Source: Chitinophagales bacterium
GTDB taxonomy: Bacteria > Bacteroidota > Bacteroidia > Chitinophagales > JADIYW01
Reading direction: 5' to 3'
NCBI GenBank assembly: GCA_020636535.1
Contig: JACJXT010000011.1
Span: 1,736,001-1,800,000 of the forward strand
DNA length: 64,000 bases
Part shown: positions 8,456 through 17,006 of the stretch, in pieces
How the letters are laid out: the number at the start of each line of letters is the position of its first letter
Position numbering within the stretch: the first letter of the stretch is position 1
The notes under the pieces: generated by a model
The model's database searches: none
The model's input: the letters and a program-made list of their open reading frames with translations, nothing else
What the model was told of the DNA's origin: nothing
Made by a program: the position numbers and the translations under genes

Positions 8456-8633
8456 TTGTGCATTTGGCATTCTAGAAAATTTCGTAGTATAACGAAGAAA
8501 TTTACCTGCCTACCGCAGGCAGGTCAGGAATCTGTCGTAAAAATCATAAAAAAGATTCCCAATCAAGCTGCCTGTCGGCAGACAAGTTAAGAATGACAAT
8601 TTTTACTTTGTTTTGTTTCTAAATGCACACAGA
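8456..8633. repeat. Dispersed ~170-bp intergenic repeat, copy A
   Basis: Shares ordered blocks with the segment at 42713-42870 (opposite orientation) and, more weakly, 11018-11160: tctagaaaatttcgta, cctgcctaccgcaggcagg, gattcccaatcaag, cctgtcggcagac and tttctaaatgca. It contains the strong dyad cctgcct / aggcagg. Non-coding in all frames. It fills most of the 280-bp gap before the ClC gene. Confidence 0.75.
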
Positions 8634-8677
8634 TTATTTTATAACCATTACATAAATTAAAGCCCAGAAATAAACTG

Positions 8678-8685
8678 TACTTTTG
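8678..8685 (+). promoter_or_regulatory. -7 element TACTTTTG of the ClC gene
   Basis: Exact match to TAnnTTTG, 11 bases before the TTG start at 8697. It places the transcript start at or just before the start codon. No clear -33 TTG at the right distance. Confidence 0.45.
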
Positions 8686-8696
8686 TACTCTCCAAT

Positions 8697-10106
8697 TTGT
8701 TATTATTGAAATCAATAAAGACTATACTATTAAAAATAGAACAACACCAATATTTTATTGCACTACGAAATTATATAAAAAAACTATATGATAGTACAAT
8801 AGAAACCAACTCAAAACTAAAAATTCAGTTCTTACAATTCTTTCCTTTTATTATTGCTTCTTTTTTAATAGGTATAATTGCATACGCTTATAGTGTTTTA
8901 TTCAATTATGCTACAAAATTATCTTTTTCAATATACGATAAAAATCCACTCTTAATTTTTATCATAACGCCAATTGCCTTTCTAATTTCTTGGTGGTTGG
9001 TACAACAATTTGCACCCTATGCAAAAGGGAGTGGCATTCCACAAGTAATGACTACACTCGAATTGACATCACATTCTAAACAAAATAAAATATCATATTT
9101 ATTAAGTGCCAAGATTGCTCTCATTAAAATTATATCAAGTGTAATAAAAGTTATTGGTGGTGGTGTTATTGGAAGAGAAGGACCAACCATTCACATTGCT
9201 AGTGCCATTTCTAATTTAGTCTATAAACTTTTACCAAAATGGTGGATTCACATCAATCAAAAAAATATGATAATTGCTGGTGCAGCTTCTGGTTTATCGG
9301 CTGCATTTAATACACCATTAGGCGGAATTATTTTTGCAATTGAAGAACTGTCTAAATACCATATGAAATACTATAAATCTACTTTGTTTATAGCAGTTAT
9401 CATTGCTGGATTAACAGCTCAAGGTTTAGGTGGACCTTACTTATATTTAGGATATCCAAAAACTGCTTTCGACAATTACATGGTGTATATTGGTATTTTG
9501 ATTGTTGCTATTTTAAGTGGATTTTTTGGTGCGAAAGTCTGCGATGCATTATTATCTTTTATTAAATATTTTAATTCTAATAAAGAAAATTGGCGGAAAA
9601 TATTACTCATTATTGTATCTAGTTTAATAGTTGCTACAATGATATATTTTTATGGAACTAATGCAATGGGTTCTGGTAAAGAATATATGGAAAAAGCTTT
9701 ATTCGATAGCAATAAAACTATTCCTTGGCAATTACCATTTATTAGAATGGCTGGAATGATAGCTTCTTTTGGTTCTGGTGGTGCAGGTGGTGTATTTGCT
9801 CCATCTCTTAGTTGTGGTGCTTCAATTGGTGCAATAGTCGCTGATTGGTTACAATTGACTCACGGAAATGCCAATTTAATAATTTTGGTTGGTATGGTTG
9901 GATTTTTGACTGCTGTTACAAGAGCTCCATTTACTGCAGCGATTATTGTATTTGAAATGACAGACAGACACAGTATTATTTTCTTTCTGCTATTAGGTGC
10001 AATGATTGCCAATTTCATTGCATATCTTAATAATAAGCACTCTTTTTACCATACACTGTATGTTCAATATTTAAGAGATGTAGAAAGCAAAGCTAAAAAA
10101 CAGTAA
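8697..10106 (+). CDS. ClC-family chloride channel or chloride/proton antiporter
   Basis: 469 residues, polytopic inner-membrane protein. Selectivity-filter motifs are clear: GSGIPQ (filter helix), GREGPTIH (second filter segment) and GSGGAGGVFAPSLSCG (third filter segment). No C-terminal CBS pair, so it is the short bacterial form. No ATG lies between the upstream stop (8658) and the filter region, so initiation must use TTG at 8697 or 8706. A perfect TACTTTTG -7 element (8678-8685) sits 12 bp before TTG 8697, supporting a very short leader. The typical gating glutamate is consistent with GREGP. Ion selectivity and whether it is channel or exchanger cannot be decided here. Confidence 0.93.
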   Translation: MLLLKSIKTILLKIEQHQYFIALRNYIKKLYDSTIETNSKLKIQFLQFFPFIIASFLIGIIAYAYSVLFNYATKLSFSIYDKNPLLIFIITPIAFLISWWLVQQFAPYAKGSGIPQVMTTLELTSHSKQNKISYLLSAKIALIKIISSVIKVIGGGVIGREGPTIHIASAISNLVYKLLPKWWIHINQKNMIIAGAASGLSAAFNTPLGGIIFAIEELSKYHMKYYKSTLFIAVIIAGLTAQGLGGPYLYLGYPKTAFDNYMVYIGILIVAILSGFFGAKVCDALLSFIKYFNSNKENWRKILLIIVSSLIVATMIYFYGTNAMGSGKEYMEKALFDSNKTIPWQLPFIRMAGMIASFGSGGAGGVFAPSLSCGASIGAIVADWLQLTHGNANLIILVGMVGFLTAVTRAPFTAAIIVFEMTDRHSIIFFLLLGAMIANFIAYLNNKHSFYHTLYVQYLRDVESKAKKQ

Positions 10107-10140
10107 GTTGTAATAAGCAAGATTGTATATATTTACAAGC

Positions 10141-10509
10141 ATGTTAAAAATTATAAGTTCCATTTTAGTAGCACTAGTAGCTATAGAACATGTATATATT
10201 TTATGGATAGAAATGTTTGCTTGGGAAACCGTTGGCAAAAGAACATTTAAAAGCTTTTCTGCTGATTTATTTAAACCTACCAAAGCATTGGCTGCTAATC
10301 AAGGATTATACAATGGATTTCTAGCTGCTGGTTTAATTTGGAGTTTCTTTATAACAGATTGTCATTGGCAATTTAATATTAGACTTTTCTTTTTATTATG
10401 TGTGATTGTAGCAGGAATTTTTGGTGCTTTAACTGCTTCTAGAAAAATATTTTTTGTACAAGCAATACCAGCAATAATTGCATTGATTTTTACTATTTTA
10501 GCTAAGTAA
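10141..10509 (+). CDS. DUF1304 family small membrane protein
   Basis: 122 residues from ATG 10141. An in-frame TTG at 10123 would add six residues but is less likely. Four hydrophobic segments are evident (about 3-22, 55-75, 80-98, 102-120). The N-terminal pattern ISSILVALVAIEHVYILWIEMFAWET and the ANQGLYNGFLAAGL segment are characteristic of the DUF1304 membrane family, whose function is unknown. It follows the ClC gene by 34 bp on the same strand and precedes the VOC gene by 45 bp, so the three may be co-transcribed. Confidence 0.88.
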   Translation: MLKIISSILVALVAIEHVYILWIEMFAWETVGKRTFKSFSADLFKPTKALAANQGLYNGFLAAGLIWSFFITDCHWQFNIRLFFLLCVIVAGIFGALTASRKIFFVQAIPAIIALIFTILAK

Positions 10510-10554
10510 TCTTAAACTTTATTGTAGATTTAAAATTATTTAAAAAAATATATT

Positions 10555-10992
10555 ATGGCAACAACAAACATTTATCTTACATTTAATGGCAACTGCGAAG
10601 CCGCTTTTAATTTTTATAAATCTGTTTTTGGTGGTGACTTTAACTACATCAGTAAATTTAGCGATATGCCACCAAGTGAAAATCAACAAGTAGCAGAAGC
10701 AGATAAAGACAAAATTATGCATGTGTCTTTACCAATTGGACAGTCTATTTTAATGGGAAGCGATGCTGGTGGAGAATGGTGTGCTAACAATTTTTTAGTT
10801 GGAACTAATTTCTCTATATCAATTACAGCAGATAGCAAAGCTGAAGCCGATACTATTTTTAATGCTTTAGCAGAAAGTGGAAAAATTACTATGCCAATGG
10901 CTGATACATTTTGGGGCGATTATTTTGGTATGTTGATAGATCAATTTGGCATCAGTTGGATGATGAGTTTTAATGAAAACTACAGTAAGTAA
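10555..10992 (+). CDS. VOC (glyoxalase/bleomycin-resistance fold) protein, PhnB/YjdN type
   Basis: 145 residues. Begins with the PhnB-like pattern YLTFNGNCEAAFNFYKSVFGG and contains HVSLPIGQSILMGSD, then the second half-motif ADTFWGDYFGMLIDQFGISW. This is the layout of the PhnB/YjdN branch of the vicinal-oxygen-chelate superfamily. Members are cytosolic dimers of mostly unknown substrate; the name PhnB does not imply phosphonate metabolism here, as no phn genes are nearby. Metal-binding residues are not all obvious, so enzymatic activity is uncertain. Confidence 0.88.
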   Translation: MATTNIYLTFNGNCEAAFNFYKSVFGGDFNYISKFSDMPPSENQQVAEADKDKIMHVSLPIGQSILMGSDAGGEWCANNFLVGTNFSISITADSKAEADTIFNALAESGKITMPMADTFWGDYFGMLIDQFGISWMMSFNENYSK

Positions 10993-11017
10993 GCTGTTTT
11001 TCATTTGAACATTATTT

Positions 11018-11160
11018 CTGTAATTTCGTATTTGTAGTACTACAAAGAAATTCACCAATAATCTGCTATAAGTATTATAAAAAAATCCAAATTAAGCTCA
11101 AATTTGTTTTATCAGCAGACAGATTGAGAAGAATGATTTTAAATTTATATTGTTTCTAAA
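11018..11160. repeat. Dispersed intergenic repeat, degenerate copy C
   Basis: Ordered but diverged matches to copies A and B: aatttcgta, acaaagaaattcacc, aatctgctataag, attataaaaaaatcc, cagcagacagattgag and tgtttctaaat. The strong internal dyad has decayed. It lies between the convergent VOC and priA genes. Confidence 0.5.
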
Positions 11161-11177
11161 TTTACAACGAGTTATCT

Positions 11178-13643
11178 CTAATAAACATCTACATCTATAA
11201 TTACTTGTACTTGTTTAAATTTTTGATACTGATAAATGGTATTGATTGCTGTTCTAATATTTTGTTTTAGTACTTGTACTTGATTGGTTGTTCTAGGAAT
11301 CTTAATCAATATATCTCTAATATAATAATTATTTATTTTTTGATATATTGGTCGATGTGGTGCTAAAACCATTCCTTTTAAAGGTGCTTGTAGTAATTTA
11401 TATAAATATTGTGCTGCATTTTCTACTACATCTAACTTTTTATGTTTTAAACTTAACTGTATTAATCTACTAAATGGTGGATATTGGTATTGTTGTCTTT
11501 CTTTAATAATTAATTGATATATTGTATTGTAATTATAATCTACAACTGCATCTACAATTGGATGTTCTAAATCAGACATTTGTATAATCACTTTTCCAAC
11601 ACTGTCTCGTCTTCCAGCTCTTCCTGCTGCTTGTATCATTAATTGATAAGCTCTTTCTTCTGCTCTAAAATTTGGGAAATGCATCAGTGTATCAGCATCT
11701 AAAATTCCAACAAGTTGTACTTTATCAAAGTCTAAACCTTTGGTAACCATTTGCGTACCAATTAAAATATCAAACTCACCTTGTTGAAATTGATTGATAA
11801 TCTTTTCATGTCCGTGTTTTCCTCGCACTGTGTCGTAGTCCATTCTACCTACACTATTTTTTGGAAACATAATTTGAACATCTTCTTCAATGCGTTCTGT
11901 GCCTAAACCAACTTGTTGCATTTCGGTACTCTTACACGCTTTGCACTCGTGTAAATTAGTTTGCGTAAATCCACAGTAATGACAACGCAAATCGTTGCTG
12001 TATTTATGATAAGTAAGTGTTACATCACAGTTTTTACATGTAGGCACCCAAGCACAATTATTGCAAATGATATAAGGAGCAAAACCTCGTCTGTTTTGAA
12101 ATAATATAATTTGATTTTTACTATTTAAAGTATTTTGTACTTCATCTCGTAGCGTAAAAGTAAGTCCACTGGCAAATGCTTTTTGTTGCTTAGCTCTATT
12201 CAAATTAACAAATTCTATATTTGGAGGCAACACACCACCATATCGTTGTTGTAATTCTACCAAACCATATTTGTTTGCTTTGGCATTAAAATACGATTCT
12301 ATTGATGGCGTTGCAGAACCTAACAACACTTTTGCATCTTGTAGTTTAGCTAACATGAGTGCTGCATCTCTTGCATGATATTTTGGATTAGGTTGCTGTT
12401 GTTTATAAGATGCATCGTGTTCTTCATCAATAATAATTAAAGCTAAATTTTGAAATGGCAAGAACAAAGCCGACCTCGCTCCTACTATAATTTTAATTTC
12501 GTTGTTTAAAACTTTTGTCCAAATTTCAATGCGTTCTGCATCATTAAGTTTAGAATGATAAACTGCAATATCTCCTAAATAATGTGATAATCGTTGAATG
12601 AGTTGTGCTGTTAAAGCAATTTCTGGTAATAAAAACAGACATTGTTTATTTTCTACAATTATTTTTTTAATTAATTCGATATAAATTAATGTTTTTCCAC
12701 TTGATGTTATTCCATGCAATAAAACAGTAGCATTACTTTGCCAATGTGCTTCTATTTGTAGTAGTGCTTGATGTTGTAATTCGCTTAACTGAATTTGTTT
12801 GTCATCTTCTAACTGAGTAACATTAACTCTATCAATAGGTAAAATATGTTTTTGTAGTATTTTTTTATCTATTAATGATTTGATAGTGTTGGCTTTTGCA
12901 TTTGCTTTTTCTAATACTTCTTTTTGTAGTACTGGTTCTTTTTTGTCAATTGACAACAATGCTAACAATACTTGTTCTTGTTTAGGTGCATTTTTTAAAT
13001 CGTCGAATACCTTTTTTAATGAATTGCTATTGTTTTTTATACTATCATCTAATGAAATAAATACAGCTGTTTTTTGTGAATACTTATTTATCAACTGTTC
13101 TTTTATATAAATTAATTTATTATTTATTAGATATTGTATTAACTTGCCAATTGATTTTTTCTGAACAATGGTTTGAATATCTTTGTACGACAACTCTTCT
13201 TGATGTTCAAAAGCAGACATCACCAAATAAGCATCATCATTGTTTAGTGTTGTTTCATCAATTGTTGTATTTGAATTTTTCAAAAAAAATGTTTGCGAAG
13301 AAATTTTAAAATAAGCTGGTAGTGCTGCTTCCATGACTTCGCCAAGAGAACACATATAATATGATGCAATCCATTGCCAAAACTGTAAATGTTTTGCTTC
13401 TACAATTACATCATCATCTATAGTACCTAAAATTTCTTTTGGCACATAATCATTCGGTTGATTTTGATGAATATTAAATATAATTCCTGCATATAATTTA
13501 CTTCTACCAAACTGTACTTCAACTCTTTGTCCAACACTAAGTTTATTCTCCAAATGATTAGGAATAGCAAAAGTATAAGTTTTTGGTAACGCTAAAGGCA
13601 CGATTACTTCTGCGAAAAATTGGTATGAAAACAAAATATTCAT
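11178..13643 (-). CDS. priA: Primosomal protein N' (replication restart helicase PriA)
   Basis: 821 residues, normal for PriA. Helicase motifs: Walker A HGITSSGKT, Walker B IIDEEHD, GSATPS and QAAGRAGR. The zinc-binding insertion typical of PriA is intact with paired cysteines: CNNC, CKNC, CHYC and CKAC. The N-terminal DNA-binding domain starts at FAEVIVPLALPKTYTF. PriA recognises forked DNA and reloads the replisome. It is divergently transcribed from the DinB-like gene; the starts are only 19 bp apart, so the two promoters overlap the opposite 5' ends. Confidence 0.97.
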   Translation of the reverse strand: MNILFSYQFFAEVIVPLALPKTYTFAIPNHLENKLSVGQRVEVQFGRSKLYAGIIFNIHQNQPNDYVPKEILGTIDDDVIVEAKHLQFWQWIASYYMCSLGEVMEAALPAYFKISSQTFFLKNSNTTIDETTLNNDDAYLVMSAFEHQEELSYKDIQTIVQKKSIGKLIQYLINNKLIYIKEQLINKYSQKTAVFISLDDSIKNNSNSLKKVFDDLKNAPKQEQVLLALLSIDKKEPVLQKEVLEKANAKANTIKSLIDKKILQKHILPIDRVNVTQLEDDKQIQLSELQHQALLQIEAHWQSNATVLLHGITSSGKTLIYIELIKKIIVENKQCLFLLPEIALTAQLIQRLSHYLGDIAVYHSKLNDAERIEIWTKVLNNEIKIIVGARSALFLPFQNLALIIIDEEHDASYKQQQPNPKYHARDAALMLAKLQDAKVLLGSATPSIESYFNAKANKYGLVELQQRYGGVLPPNIEFVNLNRAKQQKAFASGLTFTLRDEVQNTLNSKNQIILFQNRRGFAPYIICNNCAWVPTCKNCDVTLTYHKYSNDLRCHYCGFTQTNLHECKACKSTEMQQVGLGTERIEEDVQIMFPKNSVGRMDYDTVRGKHGHEKIINQFQQGEFDILIGTQMVTKGLDFDKVQLVGILDADTLMHFPNFRAEERAYQLMIQAAGRAGRRDSVGKVIIQMSDLEHPIVDAVVDYNYNTIYQLIIKERQQYQYPPFSRLIQLSLKHKKLDVVENAAQYLYKLLQAPLKGMVLAPHRPIYQKINNYYIRDILIKIPRTTNQVQVLKQNIRTAINTIYQYQKFKQVQVIIDVDVY

Positions 13644-13662
13644 TTACTTTGCAAATAAAATT

Positions 13663-14184
13663 ATGCTTAGCCAAGATAAAAATAATATTCTGATTGCATT
13701 GAATGATGTACTAGATAAACTTGAAACACAAGTAAAAAACAATAGCGATGCTGTTTTGTTTAAAGACAAAGGTGAAAAGTGGAATAATGCACAAATAATT
13801 GATCATTTGGCAATTAGCTTTGGCATAACTGCCATTGGATTTGCTAGTCCGAAGTTTTTATTAAAAGCTATTGGTGGACAACTAGGTAGAAATAAACGAA
13901 ATTACGATGAAGTTGTTTTTCAATATCAATTAAAACTTAATGAAGGAGCAAAAGCACCTTTGCCTTATTTGCCTAAAATTAGTCTGATTAAAAATAAAAC
14001 TGTTCTAGACAATTTTTGGAATGCTAACAAAACTGCACTACTTAAAAGCATTGACACTTGGAATGATAAAGATTTAGATGTTTTCGTTTTACCACATCCT
14101 ATTCTTGGAAAAACAACTCTGAGAGAAATGTTATATTTTACCATTTACCATTGTAAACATCATTTACAACAAATGGACAAGTGA
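13663..14184 (+). CDS. DinB-like four-helix-bundle protein (DUF1569 type)
   Basis: 173 residues, largely helical, no signal peptide. The three metal-ligand histidines of DinB-fold proteins are suggested by IDHLAIS near the N-terminal third and by YHCKHHLQQMDK at the C-terminus. The family is common in Bacteroidota; some members are thiol-dependent metalloenzymes, most have no known substrate. A TTACTTTG element, close to the -7 consensus, lies 12 bp before the ATG. It ends with a TGA stop, which is useful evidence that the genome uses the standard code. Confidence 0.82.
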   Translation: MLSQDKNNILIALNDVLDKLETQVKNNSDAVLFKDKGEKWNNAQIIDHLAISFGITAIGFASPKFLLKAIGGQLGRNKRNYDEVVFQYQLKLNEGAKAPLPYLPKISLIKNKTVLDNFWNANKTALLKSIDTWNDKDLDVFVLPHPILGKTTLREMLYFTIYHCKHHLQQMDK

Positions 14185-14227
14185 TTTTACAGTTAAACAT
14201 AACTAAAATGATTATATTTACTTTTTT

Positions 14228-14456
14228 ATGCCAACAATATTAAGAATTAATGGATATAGGTTTTTCTTTTATAGTAATGAACACTTACCTAAACATATTC
14301 ATATTGAAAAAGACAGTAATACTGCAAAATTTAACATAGAAGTAGTTGAACTTGTAAAAAGGATTTTCTGCACATGAATTGAAAGAATTGCGTAATTTAG
14401 TAATTAGTAATGTTGAACTTTTCAAAAACAAATGGGATGAGTATTTTAACAATTAA
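14228..14456 (+). pseudogene. DUF4160 gene broken by a frameshift
   Basis: From ATG 14228 the frame reads MPTILRINGYRFFFYSNEH, then PKHIHIEKDS and VELVKR before hitting TGA at 14375-14377. The missing C-terminus continues in another frame from 14361: GFSAHELKELRNLV, ending KWDEYFNN with TAA at 14454-14456. Together they make one typical DUF4160 protein of about 76 residues interrupted at the aaaaagg run (14356-14362). A single-base change there would restore the frame. DUF4160 genes usually sit directly before DUF2442 genes, as here, so both identity and breakage are well supported. A sequencing error in the A-run is the main alternative. Confidence 0.8.
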
Positions 14457-14673
14457 TAAATCAAAATTAGCAACGGATATTTCATTTAATGAATCAAAAA
14501 TGATAATTCTATTTGAAGATGGAAGAGAATTATCCGTACCACTAGAGTGGTTTAATAAATTAAGGAATGCTTCAAAAAAACAATTAGAAAATTGGCGTTT
14601 TATAGGAAAAGGCGAAGGCATTCATTGGGAAGATTTAGATGAAGACATATCTATTGAAAATCTATTAGATTAA
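14437..14673 (+). CDS. DUF2442 protein, partner of the DUF4160 gene
   Basis: 78 residues from ATG 14437 (MSILTINKSKLA); ATG 14410 would add nine residues that look unlike the family. The core DISFNESKMIILFEDGREL followed by VPLEWFNKL and GIHWEDLDEDISIENLL is the DUF2442 signature. The pair DUF4160-DUF2442 is widespread and is often described as toxin-antitoxin-like, although a mechanism is not established as far as I know. The start overlaps the end of the DUF4160 frame, so the two were translationally coupled before the frameshift. It ends 2 bp before the convergent deiminase gene. Confidence 0.85.
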   Translation: MSILTINKSKLATDISFNESKMIILFEDGRELSVPLEWFNKLRNASKKQLENWRFIGKGEGIHWEDLDEDISIENLLD

Positions 14674-14675
14674 AA

Positions 14676-15887
14676 TTACATTCTTGCAATTGGTAAAGTC
14701 ATACAATGTGGTCCACCTCTTGCTCTTGATAGTTCAGCAGAAGATAAAGTAATAATTGTTTTTTCTATTTGATTAATATTAATTTTATTATTAACTACTG
14801 CTTCAACTGTAATAATGTTAAAGCCATTGTCTTGTAATGCTTGTAGTGTTTTAATATTTCTTTCGTAAGAGTATGCAACACCAGCTTTTACTGCTACAAA
14901 ATTACAACCATCTGTCCATTGTTCTCTTTCTGCAAAAGGCGATTTTCCATTTCCACAAGGAATAAATTGCATTTTTGGATAGATTTCTTGTAGTAAATCT
15001 TTTATAGAATCGTGCAGTACAGCTCTCTTGTTTTCTTTTGAATAAGTTACAATATCCACTTTATCATTTTTATCGAAAACCAAAGGAGCAAAACCTACAC
15101 AAGTATTTTCATCAATTATTGTTACAATAGTATCTAAGTGCATGCAATATCTATCTTTTGGCATATCTATTACAGATATATAATCTACTACATTATTTTC
15201 AAATAATATATTTTTTAACTCGAAAATAGCATTTAATGAAGTTCGTTCACTTTCTCCAATTAACAAATGTTTTGGATGCACCAACATAATATCACCACCT
15301 TCTATTGAAAAAGATTTCTTGGTTTTTCGTTCCATTAAATCTATAATTTTTCCTTCAAACGATTTAAAAATTGGATGATGTTTTACGATATAACTTGTTA
15401 ATATATTTTCTCTTTGTCTTGCTTTTTTATTAGCTGTACATAAAATAATATGGTCGTTTACGACACAAGCAATATCTCTTGTAAACACTAAATTTGGTAA
15501 CGGATTTAAAATAAACTCTGCTTTTCCTGGTAATATTCCTGCTACTAAAATTTCGCATAAATCTTCTGCTGTTTTTGATTTAAGCAATTCATATTTAGCT
15601 AAGTTTAAATATTTTATTTCAAATAAATAATCTAATAAATCATTTTTTATTGATTCATCTTCTAAAATATCAGTCAATAAGTCTTCAAATTCTAAAACAT
15701 TATCATCACCTAAAAGTTGTTTTAAAGAGTTGGTAAAACTATTGTGCTCTTCAATCATTCTTGGTAAAAAAACAATATCATCGTAGAGCAACTCTTCTGC
15801 TAACTCTGGCGAAATTTGTTCTATACCATAATCTGGTTGATGTACTATGACTTTTTGTAATTGTTGAATTTCACTTTCAATTTTCAT
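14676..15887 (-). CDS. Arginine deiminase family enzyme
   Basis: 403 residues, the usual length for arginine deiminase. Guanidine-modifying-enzyme motifs are all present: PLPNLVFTRD, SIEGGDIMLV, GESERTS, HLDTIVTI, and the catalytic cysteine C395 in RGGPHCMTLPI. The expected reaction is arginine to citrulline plus ammonia. No ornithine carbamoyltransferase or carbamate kinase gene is nearby, so it is not part of an ATP-yielding arc operon in this window. The start overlaps the end of the upstream EEP gene by 11 bp, implying co-transcription. The substrate is inferred; related deiminases act on other guanidines. Confidence 0.88.
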   Translation of the reverse strand: MKIESEIQQLQKVIVHQPDYGIEQISPELAEELLYDDIVFLPRMIEEHNSFTNSLKQLLGDDNVLEFEDLLTDILEDESIKNDLLDYLFEIKYLNLAKYELLKSKTAEDLCEILVAGILPGKAEFILNPLPNLVFTRDIACVVNDHIILCTANKKARQRENILTSYIVKHHPIFKSFEGKIIDLMERKTKKSFSIEGGDIMLVHPKHLLIGESERTSLNAIFELKNILFENNVVDYISVIDMPKDRYCMHLDTIVTIIDENTCVGFAPLVFDKNDKVDIVTYSKENKRAVLHDSIKDLLQEIYPKMQFIPCGNGKSPFAEREQWTDGCNFVAVKAGVAYSYERNIKTLQALQDNGFNIITVEAVVNNKININQIEKTIITLSSAELSRARGGPHCMTLPIARM

Positions 15888-16947
15888 AAGGTTTCAATTT
15901 ACACTTCATTTTAACTGGTTGATGATCTGAGAATGCAAAATCGTTTGGTAATCCTTCAACAGCAATGAGTTCTATATTTGGCGACAATAAATAAAAATCG
16001 ATAATCGTAGTATAAGATTTATCTTTTACATATGGTTTATCTACCTTTCTATTCGTAGCATGATTGATATCAAAAGCCCAAGTCCAATTACTATCTACAT
16101 ATCCTTCTGGAATTGGCATTTCTTCGTAATTGCTATTCGCATCTTTTGGTGTATAACCTGGTGGAATTTGATTCCAATCGCCACCTACAATTACATAATT
16201 ACCTAAATTATATTCATCAACAATATATTTTTTAAAATATTCCATTTCTTGTATTTTCAATTTTCCACCATCATAAGCCGAATTGTGTGTATTGATTACA
16301 ATAAGTTGCTTGCCATTTTTTAAATTAAATCTATGTTTTACAAAACATCTATCTAAAAAAAACAATCCTTTAGGAAAAGAAAAATTACTAGGAAACTGTA
16401 CTCTAATTGGTTCACTTGCTGTTTGATATGGAAACAAACTCACTATTCCACCTAATACTTTTCCCATAGGATTGGTAAATGGCAATGGCACATATTTTAC
16501 ATCGTAGTTAACACCAAGCACAGCATTGTAACCAGTTGTTTTTTGAATAGCATCTAATTCGTTTATTTTATAACTTCTTTTAGATTTCACATCAACTTCT
16601 TGTAACAAAATAAAATCGGCATCACTTGTCCACGATTTAACGGTTTGTAGAACACCATCTAAATTTTTCTGTGTCAAATCTTTTTTCGGTCGCACCATTT
16701 TTCCACCATCATAAAAGAAATCCGACTCTGCTCCTAATCCACAATAACCAATATTCCAATCATAAAAAACAAATTCGTCTTTATCAATAGCTCTATTTAC
16801 GCTTCCTTTTATAACTTCAATTTCTTCTTCAGGTTCTGGCTGATAGTCTGTAAAATATGCATAAGCAATAGTGGCAGCAACATACAATCCAAACAAAATT
16901 GCTCCTAATAAAATGAGTTTTATAATAACCATAATCGTTTTTTTCAT
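15877..16947 (-). CDS. Membrane-anchored endonuclease/exonuclease/phosphatase (EEP) family protein
   Basis: 356 residues. One N-terminal transmembrane segment (about 5-32, IMVIIKLILLGAILFG), then an exported or periplasmic EEP domain. Motifs: VFYDWNIGYCG (N-terminal Asn), DFILLQEVD (metal-ligand Glu), INTHNSAYDGG, VGGDWNQIPPG (Asp/Asn pair) and the final SDHQPVKMKCKL (catalytic Asp-His). EEP enzymes cleave phosphodiesters in DNA, phosphoinositides or sphingomyelin; topology suggests an envelope lipid or extracellular substrate but this is not determined. First gene of a two-gene unit with the deiminase. Confidence 0.87.
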   Translation of the reverse strand: MKKTIMVIIKLILLGAILFGLYVAATIAYAYFTDYQPEPEEEIEVIKGSVNRAIDKDEFVFYDWNIGYCGLGAESDFFYDGGKMVRPKKDLTQKNLDGVLQTVKSWTSDADFILLQEVDVKSKRSYKINELDAIQKTTGYNAVLGVNYDVKYVPLPFTNPMGKVLGGIVSLFPYQTASEPIRVQFPSNFSFPKGLFFLDRCFVKHRFNLKNGKQLIVINTHNSAYDGGKLKIQEMEYFKKYIVDEYNLGNYVIVGGDWNQIPPGYTPKDANSNYEEMPIPEGYVDSNWTWAFDINHATNRKVDKPYVKDKSYTTIIDFYLLSPNIELIAVEGLPNDFAFSDHQPVKMKCKLKPYEN

Positions 16948-17006
16948 AGCAATTATTTACTTTTATGTTTACAATATAATGGTTTAAATTTTTAAACACA
17001 ATAATT

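Noticed and set aside
14676..15887. Arginine deiminase (arc) fermentation operon
   Set aside because: No ornithine carbamoyltransferase, carbamate kinase or arginine/ornithine antiporter gene lies near it.
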